From Cyclobacteriaceae bacterium (GTDB taxonomy: Bacteria > Bacteroidota > Bacteroidia > Cytophagales > Cyclobacteriaceae), in NCBI GenBank assembly GCA_026994125.1, contig JALWRJ010000473.1:1-12347 (forward strand): DNA of 12,347 bases, given 5' to 3'. Shown in pieces: positions 1-6,823 of the stretch; within the stretch, counting starts at the first letter, position 1; each line of letters opens with the position of its first letter. Under the pieces are notes generated by a model that saw only the letters and a program-made list of their open reading frames with translations, made no database searches and had not been told where the DNA came from. Position numbers and translations under genes: made by a program.

Positions 1-449
1 AGATCGGCCCATTGCGCCTGGTTACATTGTTGTTGCCACCATTGGCCGGTGGGGTGTTCTTTAAAAAAAGCCGAAATAGCCGCTTCGCCCGAATGGCCAA
101 AGGGAGGGTTGCCCACATCGTGCGCTAAGGCAGCTGCACTTACTATGGTAGCAAAATCGTTTGGGCTAACCTGCTTTAGTTTGTGTTTTGCAATAAGTTG
201 TTCACCTACATGGCGGCCCAGGGTACGGCCTACACTAGATACCTCCAAGCTGTGCGTAAGTCGGTTGTGTACAAAATCCTGCTCGGGCAAAGGGAAAACC
301 TGTGTTTTGTCTTGCAATTGCCTAAACGGGTACGAAAAAATAATGCGGTCGTAGTCGGCCTCAAAGGGGCTTCGGTTGCTAATTATCGTGCCTTTTTGAA
401 CGGTTTTTTCGCCTTGCCTGGTGGGGAGTAAAAGTTGTTTCCAATCCAT
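1..449 (-). CDS. dgt: dGTP triphosphohydrolase (dGTPase), N-terminal part, runs off left edge
   Basis: This is a metal-dependent HD-superfamily hydrolase that cleaves dGTP to deoxyguanosine and triphosphate in the cytoplasm, helping control dNTP pools. Reading from the ATG at 449 gives 149 codons with no stop before the edge, so only the N-terminal part is present. The opening MDWKQLLLPTR, then SNRSPFEADYDRIIFS and FRQLQDKTQVF (residues 24-53), is the usual dGTPase start. HNRLTHSLEVSSVGR (61-75) carries the first metal-binding histidine (H66). The HD signature follows as AHDVGNPPFGHSGE (109-122), with H110 and D111. The start is fixed by the conserved N-terminus. No clear promoter box was found in the 90 bases upstream. 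The family assignment is firm; the exact substrate preference is inferred from the family. Confidence 0.93.
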   Translation of the reverse strand, partial: MDWKQLLLPTRQGEKTVQKGTIISNRSPFEADYDRIIFSYPFRQLQDKTQVFPLPEQDFVHNRLTHSLEVSSVGRTLGRHVGEQLIAKHKLKQVSPNDFATIVSAAALAHDVGNPPFGHSGEAAISAFFKEHPTGQWWQQQCNQAQWAD

Positions 450-540
450 ACAAGCACGAATATCATATATTTATTTGTTTAATTGCAAACAATAGCGCTT
501 AATCGTTAAGGCAATTAGTCTATTCTGCCTTCTTTTGTAA

Positions 541-705
541 CTATTCCGCAGTTTTTTTAAGTTGTTTTTCTTGTTCTAAAATTTTACTATTTGGAGCATT
601 GGTTAGTACTACCCTGGATGGCTTTCGGTTAACTTTATCTTCAATGCTTACGGTTTTAAAGGTGGTTACTTTTTTAGTTGTTTTATCATCAAGAACCAAA
701 AACAA
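541..705 (-). other. Possible gene remnant or small ORF upstream of dgt
   Basis: On the minus strand a frame stays open from a stop at 718-720 to a TAG at 541-543. It would encode about 54 residues from a TTG at 705. The peptide has a short hydrophobic start (LFLVLDD) and then a charged, protein-like body (for example TVSIEDKVNRKPSRVVL and ILEQEKQLKKTAE). Codon choice (ACC, GTA, AAA, GAA) resembles neighbouring genes. There is no ATG or GTG in the frame, and it ends six bases before the start of the plus-strand lipoprotein gene, whose leader it would occupy. It could be the 3' end of a gene destroyed by rearrangement, a small protein started at TTG, or chance. No family was recognised. Confidence 0.25.
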
Positions 706-711
706 AATAAT

Positions 712-1833
712 ATGAATATATCAAAAATTAGTATTTTATTAGTGGCTTTTTGGGTAATATCATGTGCTAAACCGCAAGAAAGCGGCTTTAGTTCTTTTAC
801 CAATGAAGTGTTTCCTGACTTAGATATTGCAACCTTGCAAAATTTGGAAACGCCTTACGAAACTGTTTTTGCTACTTCGGGTGGGCGCTTATCCGGCACA
901 GTAATTAGCCTGGCCGATATTTCGACTAAATTGAATGAAATTTTTAGAGAGGCTACCGTACTGGAGGCAGAGCCTAGTACCGAACGAGGTATCGAAATAT
1001 GGGAAATAAAACTAAAGATGGCTACCGGGGGTATAGTTAAACTCGATTTTGCAAAAGAAATTGGAGAAATTATTAAAATTAAAGGCCAAACAGGCCCTTT
1101 TGATTACGAAATAGACCCGCAAGGAAGTTTTATTACTTTTAGTGAAGCCAGGCAAATTGCCCTGGATGCAGTTGGAGGCGAAATAAAAAAATGGTCGTTA
1201 GAATTGGAAGAGAATAATGAGTGGGAATATGAGTTTCATACCGTAGGCGACAAGGGAAGATTTGAAGTGGAAGTAAAAGGGTTTGAAGCAACCGTGCTAA
1301 CTATTAAAGAAAAAGCGGCCGACCAAGACGAAGATAATGACGGAGTTGAAGAGGGAGATAAAGAACACGATGGAAACGATGATGGTAATGATGAGGATTC
1401 GAATACACCTGCCCCGGAGGCGGTGGTATTACTGGCCAAATCATTATTTGAGGGTAACGTAGTGCAAAGCGAAAAGCATACAGATGAGGAGAGTGGTATA
1501 ATTTGGAAACTTTACCTTGAAAATACAGCCGGAGCCGTAGTTAAATTTAGTATTGCTGAGGATCCGTTAGCTGTTGAAAAGGCAGGAGGCGAGCAAGGCC
1601 CATTTACCTATAATATTGAAATAAACGATGAGGTAGTATCGCTAGCGGCTGCCTTAGATAAGGTATTTACCGAAGTAGAAGGTGAGCTTACCCAATGGGA
1701 ATTAAAACGCGAGCATGAAATGAATACCAGCCAGTGGCAGTACGAGTTTGAGGTAACCGGAACAACTGTGCGGTATGAAATTAAAATGAATGCGGAAACC
1801 GGAGAATTAATTAAGGTAGAAGAAGATGATTAA
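712..1833 (+). CDS. Lipoprotein with two PepSY-like halves and an acidic linker
   Basis: Predicted lipid-anchored envelope protein of 373 residues. The start has a type II signal peptide with a lipobox ending in Cys18 (VISC). The first half has a beta-rich stretch (about 65-135) followed by a PepSY-type unit (about 139-200: FSEARQIALDAVGGEIKKW, then WEYEFHTVGDKGRFEVEVKG). Residues 201-236 are an almost uninterrupted Asp/Glu/Asn/Gly linker that includes a DxDxDG run at 206-211, a pattern seen in calcium-binding loops. The second half (about 237-373) repeats the same order, with GPFTYNIE (296-303) matching GPFDYEID (128-135) and a closing AETGELIKVEEDD typical of PepSY. PepSY domains often inhibit or chaperone proteases or bind small ligands, but the role here is unknown. 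It stands alone, with a terminator 17 bases after its stop. The A-rich leader before ATG is usual for Bacteroidota. Confidence 0.8.
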   Translation: MNISKISILLVAFWVISCAKPQESGFSSFTNEVFPDLDIATLQNLETPYETVFATSGGRLSGTVISLADISTKLNEIFREATVLEAEPSTERGIEIWEIKLKMATGGIVKLDFAKEIGEIIKIKGQTGPFDYEIDPQGSFITFSEARQIALDAVGGEIKKWSLELEENNEWEYEFHTVGDKGRFEVEVKGFEATVLTIKEKAADQDEDNDGVEEGDKEHDGNDDGNDEDSNTPAPEAVVLLAKSLFEGNVVQSEKHTDEESGIIWKLYLENTAGAVVKFSIAEDPLAVEKAGGEQGPFTYNIEINDEVVSLAAALDKVFTEVEGELTQWELKREHEMNTSQWQYEFEVTGTTVRYEIKMNAETGELIKVEEDD

Positions 1834-1850
1834 ATAAATTTAAGGTTCAT

Positions 1851-1886
1851 AAAAAAGCCCTTTGTAAAATTCCAGAGGGCTTTTTT
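1851..1886. terminator. Bidirectional intrinsic terminator between convergent genes
   Basis: An 11-bp perfect stem (AAAAAAGCCCT at 1851-1861 with AGGGCTTTTTT at 1876-1886) surrounds a 14-base loop and is flanked by A and T runs, so it can work in both directions. It lies between the stop of the lipoprotein gene (1833) and the stop of the caspase-fold gene (1897), both of which read into it. Confidence 0.85.
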
Positions 1887-1896
1887 TGTAGAGTTA

Positions 1897-3120
1897 TTAT
1901 TTTTTTAGAAAAATAAAATCTCCCCCTTCATCGTCAGCTTGCGAAATTACGCCATACTGTGGCACCTGGCCATTGGCACTGTTATTTATTACATTGTACT
2001 TAAAGGAATTAAATAGCTGGTCAGCCGAAATAAGTGGTTGATTATTGCGCTCAAGTGCCTTTATAAGATACTCGATAAATACGCTTTTGTCCGGTACTGT
2101 TTTAAGCGAACCACTTGTCATAGCTTTGCGGCTGGGCAATTTGTAAAGCTCCAAGATGGCCTTTGAAGCCGAAAAGGCCTCTCTGGTTTTTAGGATTCCG
2201 CCACTAAAACAAGCATCCGTAATTAGTAGCGTATGTTTAGAATCGATGGCCCGGATGTAATCGCGAATAGTACCATTAGACAACCAAGCTGCTTTCGATG
2301 ATTTTTTAGCATCACTGGGTAGCCAATAACCTTGTTCAATCTTTTCATCCCAAATGCCATGGCCGGCATAAAAAATGAGTAGGTTATCAGTATTGGTAAC
2401 TGTATTAGTAAGCTTATCAAAGGTTTCAATTATTTGTGTGCGAGTAGGGTTTTGAAGCAAAGTAACATGTTGTGGCTCAAATGTATAGTTAGTAACCAAG
2501 GCATTTTTTAAACTTTTGGCATCCGCCACGGGCTGATCAAGATCCAGTATTGCCGGGTCCTTGTAAGATTGCTCAGCAATAATAAGTGCAAAATACTTGC
2601 GTTTTTTTAGCTCCGATACTAAAATGTTGCCATTGTTATCATCCTCAGTTATCTCGAGCGTGCGGCTGGTGGCAACCAGCGTTTGATTTGGTGTATTAGT
2701 AACCACTTTGGTTAAACTTAACTTACCAATGCCAGGTACATAACAGCCCTTTAGTTTAGTATTTGCTTTCCATTTTCCGGCCATATTTAGCGCTCCGTTA
2801 GGAACCAGTTCAATACCGGGAAGGCACCAAACACCCTTTTTTGCCAAGTACTTTTGGCCTGTAACCACAGCTATGCCATCTTTAAATATTCCTAAAACAG
2901 TATATTTTGCATATTTTGATTTATTCTTTGATTGTATAAACACTTTACCGGAAAGCGAATCGTTATGTTGTGTTAGTTCAATGGATATATCAAAATTTTG
3001 AACTCCCCAATTAGCTGTTCCCTGCCAGGTACCCGAAAAACTGTTAAGCTGCGCAAATGAAGGAATACATACAAATTTTACAAGCAAAACGAGTAAGAAG
3101 GATTTGGATAGCTTGTTCAT
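1897..3120 (-). CDS. Secreted caspase-fold (peptidase C14) protein
   Basis: A 407-residue protein with a signal peptide (hydrophobic residues 7-20, likely cut after SFA at 23), so exported to the periplasm or beyond. Residues about 27-138 form a beta-rich N-terminal domain (opening FSGTWQGTANWG) that resembles small barrel or lipocalin-like modules; I do not recognise its family. After a Thr/Asn-rich linker, residues about 174-405 are a caspase-type peptidase. It contains KKRKYFALIIAEQSY, then FYAGHG with the catalytic His254, and LLITDACFSGG with the catalytic Cys304. Both dyad residues are present, so it is probably active; metacaspase relatives usually cut after Arg or Lys. Its substrate is unknown. 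It reads as a single gene, ending at the shared terminator. A near-consensus -7 box (TATCTTTA, minus, 3142-3149) sits 21 bases upstream of the start. Confidence 0.85.
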   Translation of the reverse strand: MNKLSKSFLLVLLVKFVCIPSFAQLNSFSGTWQGTANWGVQNFDISIELTQHNDSLSGKVFIQSKNKSKYAKYTVLGIFKDGIAVVTGQKYLAKKGVWCLPGIELVPNGALNMAGKWKANTKLKGCYVPGIGKLSLTKVVTNTPNQTLVATSRTLEITEDDNNGNILVSELKKRKYFALIIAEQSYKDPAILDLDQPVADAKSLKNALVTNYTFEPQHVTLLQNPTRTQIIETFDKLTNTVTNTDNLLIFYAGHGIWDEKIEQGYWLPSDAKKSSKAAWLSNGTIRDYIRAIDSKHTLLITDACFSGGILKTREAFSASKAILELYKLPSRKAMTSGSLKTVPDKSVFIEYLIKALERNNQPLISADQLFNSFKYNVINNSANGQVPQYGVISQADDEGGDFIFLKK

Positions 3121-3302
3121 TGGTTGTGGTTTAGTTGGTTATAAAGATAGTGCTTGTTTTTATAACTATCCTTATTTTAGGAAACTAGTAACCCCAAAAC
3201 CATTACAAAGTTTGCTAGAAGAGCTTTGGGTTTAAGCCGTTCATTACTAAACCTTTACCCACCCATTTATTCTTTTGAAATAGAATTGGTGTTTTGTTGT
3301 AC

Positions 3303-4538
3303 TTAATAGCTAATTATTTCAGTATTTTTATAGTCTATGCAACTTAGAGGAAAATTTGGATAGGTAGCAATAAACTTTTTATATTTTTTGTTTAAAAGTT
3401 GAGTGCAATCCCACTTAACTTCTACGGCATATCCATTGCCTACACTTTTTTCAATAACAAAATCAACCTCGTACCCACTAGCTGTTCGCCAATATTTTAT
3501 AGGTTGGTCATCTTTATGCTTAATACGAAGCTGGTTATAAACAAAATTTTCGAAAAGCATCCCTTTATCCATTCTGTTGAGTGGCCTATCAAATCTGCCT
3601 AAAATGGCATTTCGTAAACCAATATCGTTAAAATAAACCTTAGGCATTTTAGTTAGCTCTTTACGCAAATTTTTATGGTATGGCCTTACCAAATCAATAT
3701 GAAAACACTTAGCCAAAACATACAGGTATTTATCTACTGTTTTATTATCTAAGCCTAGTGTATTGCCAAGCTCATTGCTGTTAACTAAATTACCTATTTG
3801 ATCTGCCAGTAATTGAATTAGCGCTAAAAATTTAGTTTCTTTCCCAACACCCGATTCGATAATATCTCGTTGCAAATAAGCATTTTTTAGTTCGTTAAGC
3901 AACATTTTCTTTTCAAGCTCATCCTCTTCGAGTACCACCGCAGGGTACCCTCCATAGGTTAAATACTCGAATAAAAGCGTAGTTGCACCCGTAATATAAG
4001 ACGACTGATACGAAGGCTCCTGCAGCATGTATTTTAGCTCATCATTTATTTTTTCTTGAGTTTTAAAAATTAAAAACTCACTAAAAGAGAGCGGATATAA
4101 CTGGAATATTCTCTTTCTACCGGCAAGTGAATCTTTAAATTTTTTATCAATGTAAAATGCGCTACTGCCTGTAGCCACCACCTTAACATTGTACTCGTAT
4201 TCATCGTAAAGATATTTTAAAAAATTGGTAGGATCGTTTAAGTATTGAATCTCGTCTATAAGCAAGTAAATTCTGGTTTTTGCTTTGCCGTCAATTATTT
4301 TTTGAGGAACTGTTTTAACTCGGTTAAAAATCCCTTCTACATTATTGTTTAGTTGGTTAAGTATTTCTTTGTCTTCTAAGTTTAGCAGGGCAACTTCTTT
4401 ATTAGAATTTTTAAGGTGCAAATAAAGTTTCCTTAGTAAAGATGTTTTGCCAACCTGCCTTGCACCAGTAATTATAGTGTACCTCTTTTGTTTTAAGTGG
4501 TTTTTTAAGGGTTCATATAGGTACCTAAATCTTATCAT
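3303..4538 (-). CDS. AAA+ ATPase of the DUF4143 family (ATPase plus nuclease-like C-terminus)
   Basis: A 411-residue cytoplasmic ATPase. The P-loop GARQVGKT (25-32) and Walker B IYLLIDE (90-96, D95 and E96) are intact, followed by a sensor-like VVATGSSAF (120-128) and the family-typical LAGRKRIFQLYPLSFSEFL. The middle contains GGYPAVV and a helix-rich, winged-helix-like stretch (about 235-285). The C-terminal DUF4143 part has YFNDIGLRNAILG (302-314) and LFENFVYNQL (329-338). It ends with YEVDFVIE followed by YAVEVKWD. E330, D359 and E373-x-K375 are arranged like a PD-(D/E)xK nuclease core. These proteins are widespread, patchily distributed and of unknown function. Neighbouring genes suggest no pathway. 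The start follows a TAnnTTTG box 19 bases upstream, next to a striking palindrome array, so autoregulation is a reasonable inference. Confidence 0.9.
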   Translation of the reverse strand: MIRFRYLYEPLKNHLKQKRYTIITGARQVGKTSLLRKLYLHLKNSNKEVALLNLEDKEILNQLNNNVEGIFNRVKTVPQKIIDGKAKTRIYLLIDEIQYLNDPTNFLKYLYDEYEYNVKVVATGSSAFYIDKKFKDSLAGRKRIFQLYPLSFSEFLIFKTQEKINDELKYMLQEPSYQSSYITGATTLLFEYLTYGGYPAVVLEEDELEKKMLLNELKNAYLQRDIIESGVGKETKFLALIQLLADQIGNLVNSNELGNTLGLDNKTVDKYLYVLAKCFHIDLVRPYHKNLRKELTKMPKVYFNDIGLRNAILGRFDRPLNRMDKGMLFENFVYNQLRIKHKDDQPIKYWRTASGYEVDFVIEKSVGNGYAVEVKWDCTQLLNKKYKKFIATYPNFPLSCIDYKNTEIISY

Positions 4539-4556
4539 TTTTGTTTTGTTCTACCT

Positions 4557-4564
4557 CAAAGGTA
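4557..4564 (-). promoter_or_regulatory. Bacteroidota-type -7 promoter box for the DUF4143 ATPase gene
   Basis: The minus strand reads TACCTTTG, an exact match to the Bacteroidota -7 consensus TAnnTTTG, ending 18 bases before the ATG at 4538. No TTG element is visible at the expected -33 distance; that position falls inside the first palindrome (4571-4599). This suggests that a protein bound there would block, or replace, normal -33 recognition. Confidence 0.55.
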
Positions 4565-4570
4565 CTAAAC

Positions 4571-4663
4571 ATTCCTAAAATAGCCGATATTTTAGGAATG
4601 TTTTTCCCATAATATCCGATAATTTAGGAATACTGATCCTAAAATATCGGATATTATGGGAAT
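4571..4663. repeat. Three tandem 29-bp palindromes with exact 32-bp period
   Basis: Copies lie at 4571-4599, 4603-4631 and 4635-4663, separated by the 3-base spacers GTT and ACT. Each is an inverted repeat of a half-site close to ATTCCTAAAATATCGG; the two halves overlap at the centre. Centres are at 4585, 4617 and 4649, 32 bp or about three helical turns apart, so all three face the same side of the helix. Copy 1 can form a 16-bp stem with a 5-base loop (4567-4582 with 4588-4603). Copies 2 and 3 can pair with each other over 18 bp (4604-4621 with 4645-4662) plus 7 bp after one mismatch. The array begins 7 bases upstream of the ATPase -7 box and looks like a phased operator cluster. Confidence 0.85.
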
Positions 4664-4815
4664 ATTGCCAAAAAATGGAATTGATTTCGCTATCAACCAA
4701 GTCAAAAATAGTCTTAAAATCATTGGTAGTCAACAAGTTAAAACCCTTCATGCCAACTACCCAAGACCATTAAATAACGAACCCAAAAGATAAAACCGGA
4801 AAACTATAATTTGCC
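4664..4815. other. Intergenic stretch with one weak short ORF
   Basis: This gap follows the palindrome array and reaches the prmA stop. On the plus strand an ATG at 4656, inside the third palindrome, opens a 45-codon frame ending in TAA at 4791-4793. It starts MGILPKNGIDFAINQVKN and ends in NNEPKR. No family, promoter or homologous neighbour supports it, so it is not called as a gene. No convincing hairpin terminator for prmA was seen here. Confidence 0.3.
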
Positions 4816-5640
4816 TTAACCCCTAAGCACAACCATAGCCCAGTTATTTTTAGCCTGATGATGTTCGTATTTTAATTGATATTGATTGGCCTTTTCAACA
4901 ATATCGTTCAAATCGGCAGCATAAAACCCGCTTAGTAAAACAAGCCCTCCGGGTTTAAGCGCCTTACGGTAATACCCCATTTGCTTGAGCAGTATGTTTT
5001 TGTTGATATTGGCAAGAATTATATCATAGGAGTTTTCCAATTCAAGGTCTTCAATACTGGCTAGTACTACTTCCAGTTTAAGATTATTATCATTAGCATT
5101 TTCAAGAGCGTTTTCAACACACCAATCGTCAATATCAAAGGCCAACACGTGTTTAGCCTCCAATTTCTTAGCCAAAATACTTAGTACACCTGTTCCGGTA
5201 CCGGCATCCAAAACAGATTTTTTAGCCATATTTATCTTTAACATCTCGGCTAACATTAGGTAAGTGGTTTCATGGTGGCCTGTACCAAAGCTCATTTTAG
5301 GCGTTATAAGTATCTCTAATGAGTACGTAGGTAAATTGTTATGAAATGGAGCCTTAACAATGCATTTATTTTCGACAATAATAGGCTCATAATTTTTTTC
5401 CCACTCTTCATTCCAATTTTTCTTTTTTACAGGCGTAGTTGTATAAGAAAACTGAGCCGTTAAACCATATTTTTTAATAAGTGGTGCTATACTTTTGGTA
5501 TCAAAATTTACTGTATTGTAAGTAACAAACCCATGATTGGTTTCTTCAAAAGTATCAAAACCCAGTTGCGCAAACTCAGCAATTAAGATATCGGTAAACG
5601 CTTGCGCACAAATAATAGTAAATTGGATATACTGCTCCAT
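4816..5640 (-). CDS. prmA: Ribosomal protein L11 methyltransferase
   Basis: A SAM-dependent methyltransferase that trimethylates ribosomal protein L11 in the cytoplasm. Of its 274 residues, the N-terminal 95 or so form the substrate-binding domain, ending in NWNEEWEKNYEPI (75-87), the family signature. The catalytic domain follows: MSFGTGHHETT (116-126), SAM motif I VLDAGTGTGVLSI (143-155), the acidic residue of motif II in FDIDDWCVENA (168-178), the LANINKNIL motif (209-217) and GGLVLLSGF (231-239). Length and motif order are normal for the bacterial enzyme. Its ATG follows directly on the stop codon of the upstream knotted-protein gene with no gap, so it is probably translated by coupling from the tpiA transcript. 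Confidence 0.95.
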   Translation of the reverse strand: MEQYIQFTIICAQAFTDILIAEFAQLGFDTFEETNHGFVTYNTVNFDTKSIAPLIKKYGLTAQFSYTTTPVKKKNWNEEWEKNYEPIIVENKCIVKAPFHNNLPTYSLEILITPKMSFGTGHHETTYLMLAEMLKINMAKKSVLDAGTGTGVLSILAKKLEAKHVLAFDIDDWCVENALENANDNNLKLEVVLASIEDLELENSYDIILANINKNILLKQMGYYRKALKPGGLVLLSGFYAADLNDIVEKANQYQLKYEHHQAKNNWAMVVLRG

Positions 5641-5976
5641 TTATTTGCAGCCTGCGAAGGTATTAGAATCGATAAAAAACACAATAAAATCTGCTTCACT
5701 ACGCTCTTCAGTAAAAAACACAATAAAGTCTGCCAAATTTGGTGAATCTACAAAATGCCACACCCCGGGCTCATCGGCATAAAGCTTATTTTCTTCTTCG
5801 TAGATTAAAAAATCGGCTAGCCCTTCGGTTTCATCTTCATATATCCAATAGTCGGCTCCCTGCTTAGTAGAGCTAGCATACACACTACCTTTTAATTGGC
5901 AATAAGGCTTGTTTTGTGCATGAGTTGGCACGTAATTAAAACAAAACATTGCCCAAAAACTCAAAAAAACTTTCAT
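5641..5976 (-). CDS. Secreted AD-repeat protein of the DUF6150 / Septknot type
   Basis: A 111-residue protein with a signal peptide (likely cut after THA at 20), so exported. The mature part is built from short units beginning Ala-Asp followed by four or five hydrophobic or aromatic residues: AD at 41, 54, 67, 82 and 95, with AG at 108. Spacing is 13, 13, 15, 13 and 13 residues. Phrases such as ADFLIYEE, GVWHFVDSPN, ADFIVFF (twice) and a closing FAGCK match, from memory, the DUF6150 family, renamed Septknot for its seven-crossing (7_1) knotted fold. Cys26 and Cys110 flank the repeats and could form a disulphide. Function is unknown. The gene lies 6 bases after tpiA and abuts prmA, so it is co-transcribed. 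The family call is fairly sure; the knot is inferred from the family. Confidence 0.78.
   Translation of the reverse strand: MKVFLSFWAMFCFNYVPTHAQNKPYCQLKGSVYASSTKQGADYWIYEDETEGLADFLIYEEENKLYADEPGVWHFVDSPNLADFIVFFTEERSEADFIVFFIDSNTFAGCK
5674..5733 (-). repeat. 39-bp-offset direct DNA repeat within the knotted-protein gene
   Basis: Stretches at 5674-5694 and 5713-5733 are nearly identical (minus strand GCAGAYTTTATTGTGTTTTT) and start 39 bases apart, exactly one 13-codon protein unit. They encode the two ADFIVFF strands. One T/C difference falls in a third codon position. Confidence 0.7.
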
Positions 5977-5982
5977 AGCAAG

Positions 5983-6744
5983 CTAAAATGATTTCACAAT
6001 ATCAACAAAATCTCTGGATTTTAATGAAGCTCCCCCAATAAGGCCTCCATCAATATCGGGTTGCGCAAAAAGTTCTTGTGCATTGGTAGGCTTACAACTT
6101 CCCCCATACAAAATAGGAATTGTATCGGCAATGGCGTTTCCCAATTTACCTGCTATGTGATTGCGAATAGCTTTGTGCATATCTTGAGCCTGTTGCGCAC
6201 TAGCAGTTTTGCCGGTTCCTATAGCCCAAATAGGTTCATACGCAATTACCAGGTTTTTAAACTCGTTAGCAGATAGGTGAAACAAACTCTCCGTAATCTG
6301 TTGGCAAACATAGTTTTCGTGGGTGCCGGATTCTCGAATTTGTAAGGATTCACCACAACAAAAAATAGGCGTAAGACTGTTTTTTAAAGCCATGTTTATT
6401 TTAGTAGCTAACATTTCATCGCTCTCGTTATGATATTCTCTGCGTTCGCTATGGCCAATAATTACATAACCGGCTCCGGTAGAAGCAACCATAGCAGCCG
6501 ATACTTCTCCGGTATAAGCACCGCTTTCATGGGTACTGCAATCCTGCGCTGCAATATGGATATTGGCCGTTTTTTGTGTTAGTTTTTGTACCGCAGCCAA
6601 ATGTATATATGGCGTACCAAGTACAACTTCGGTACCATTAGTAACCTCATCGGCTACCATGTTAGCTATTTCTGAGGCCAGTGCAAGCCCTTGGTCTAAC
6701 GTATTGTTTAATTTCCAGTTTCCAGCTACTATATGTTTTCTCAT
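5983..6744 (-). CDS. tpiA: Triosephosphate isomerase
   Basis: Interconverts dihydroxyacetone phosphate and glyceraldehyde 3-phosphate in glycolysis and gluconeogenesis; a cytoplasmic TIM barrel. The 253-residue length is normal. Active-site elements are all present: N9 and K11 in AGNWKLN, the electrophile His98 in IIGHSERR, the catalytic base Glu170 in VIAYEPIWAIGTGKT (with mobile loop 6), the loop-7 YGGS (213-216), and the phosphate-binding GG at 234-235 in DGGLIGGASL. It is the first gene of a minus-strand operon with the knotted-protein gene and prmA. A near-consensus -7 box (TACTTTTA, minus, 6766-6773) lies 21 bases upstream of the ATG, weakly supporting this start as the operon promoter. 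Confidence 0.98.
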   Translation of the reverse strand: MRKHIVAGNWKLNNTLDQGLALASEIANMVADEVTNGTEVVLGTPYIHLAAVQKLTQKTANIHIAAQDCSTHESGAYTGEVSAAMVASTGAGYVIIGHSERREYHNESDEMLATKINMALKNSLTPIFCCGESLQIRESGTHENYVCQQITESLFHLSANEFKNLVIAYEPIWAIGTGKTASAQQAQDMHKAIRNHIAGKLGNAIADTIPILYGGSCKPTNAQELFAQPDIDGGLIGGASLKSRDFVDIVKSF

Positions 6745-6823
6745 GGCAATTTTTGTTAGAAAGTGTAAAAGTAAATCCTTACAACGAATAACGTTAGTTA
6801 TAGTAGATTTAATCTTAATTTAC

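Noticed and set aside
450..540. Candidate dgt promoter around TATTGTTTG
   Set aside because: The spacing has one base too many for TAnnTTTG, so the match is not convincing.
1236..1439. Ser-rich minus-strand frame opposite the lipoprotein gene
   Set aside because: It is the complement of the Asp/Glu-rich linker codons, a shadow of the real gene.
3121..3302. Possible hairpin (CCCCAAA with TTTGGG) downstream of the ATPase gene
   Set aside because: The arms are short and imperfect and no T run follows on the minus strand, so it is not supported as a terminator.
4571..4663. CRISPR-like array of three repeats
   Set aside because: The separators are only 3 bases long, the repeats are palindromic along their whole length, and no cas genes are present.
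4656..4793. 45-codon plus-strand ORF as a small protein gene
   Set aside because: Its start lies inside a palindrome, there is no promoter box and no recognisable family; kept only as a note on the intergenic stretch.
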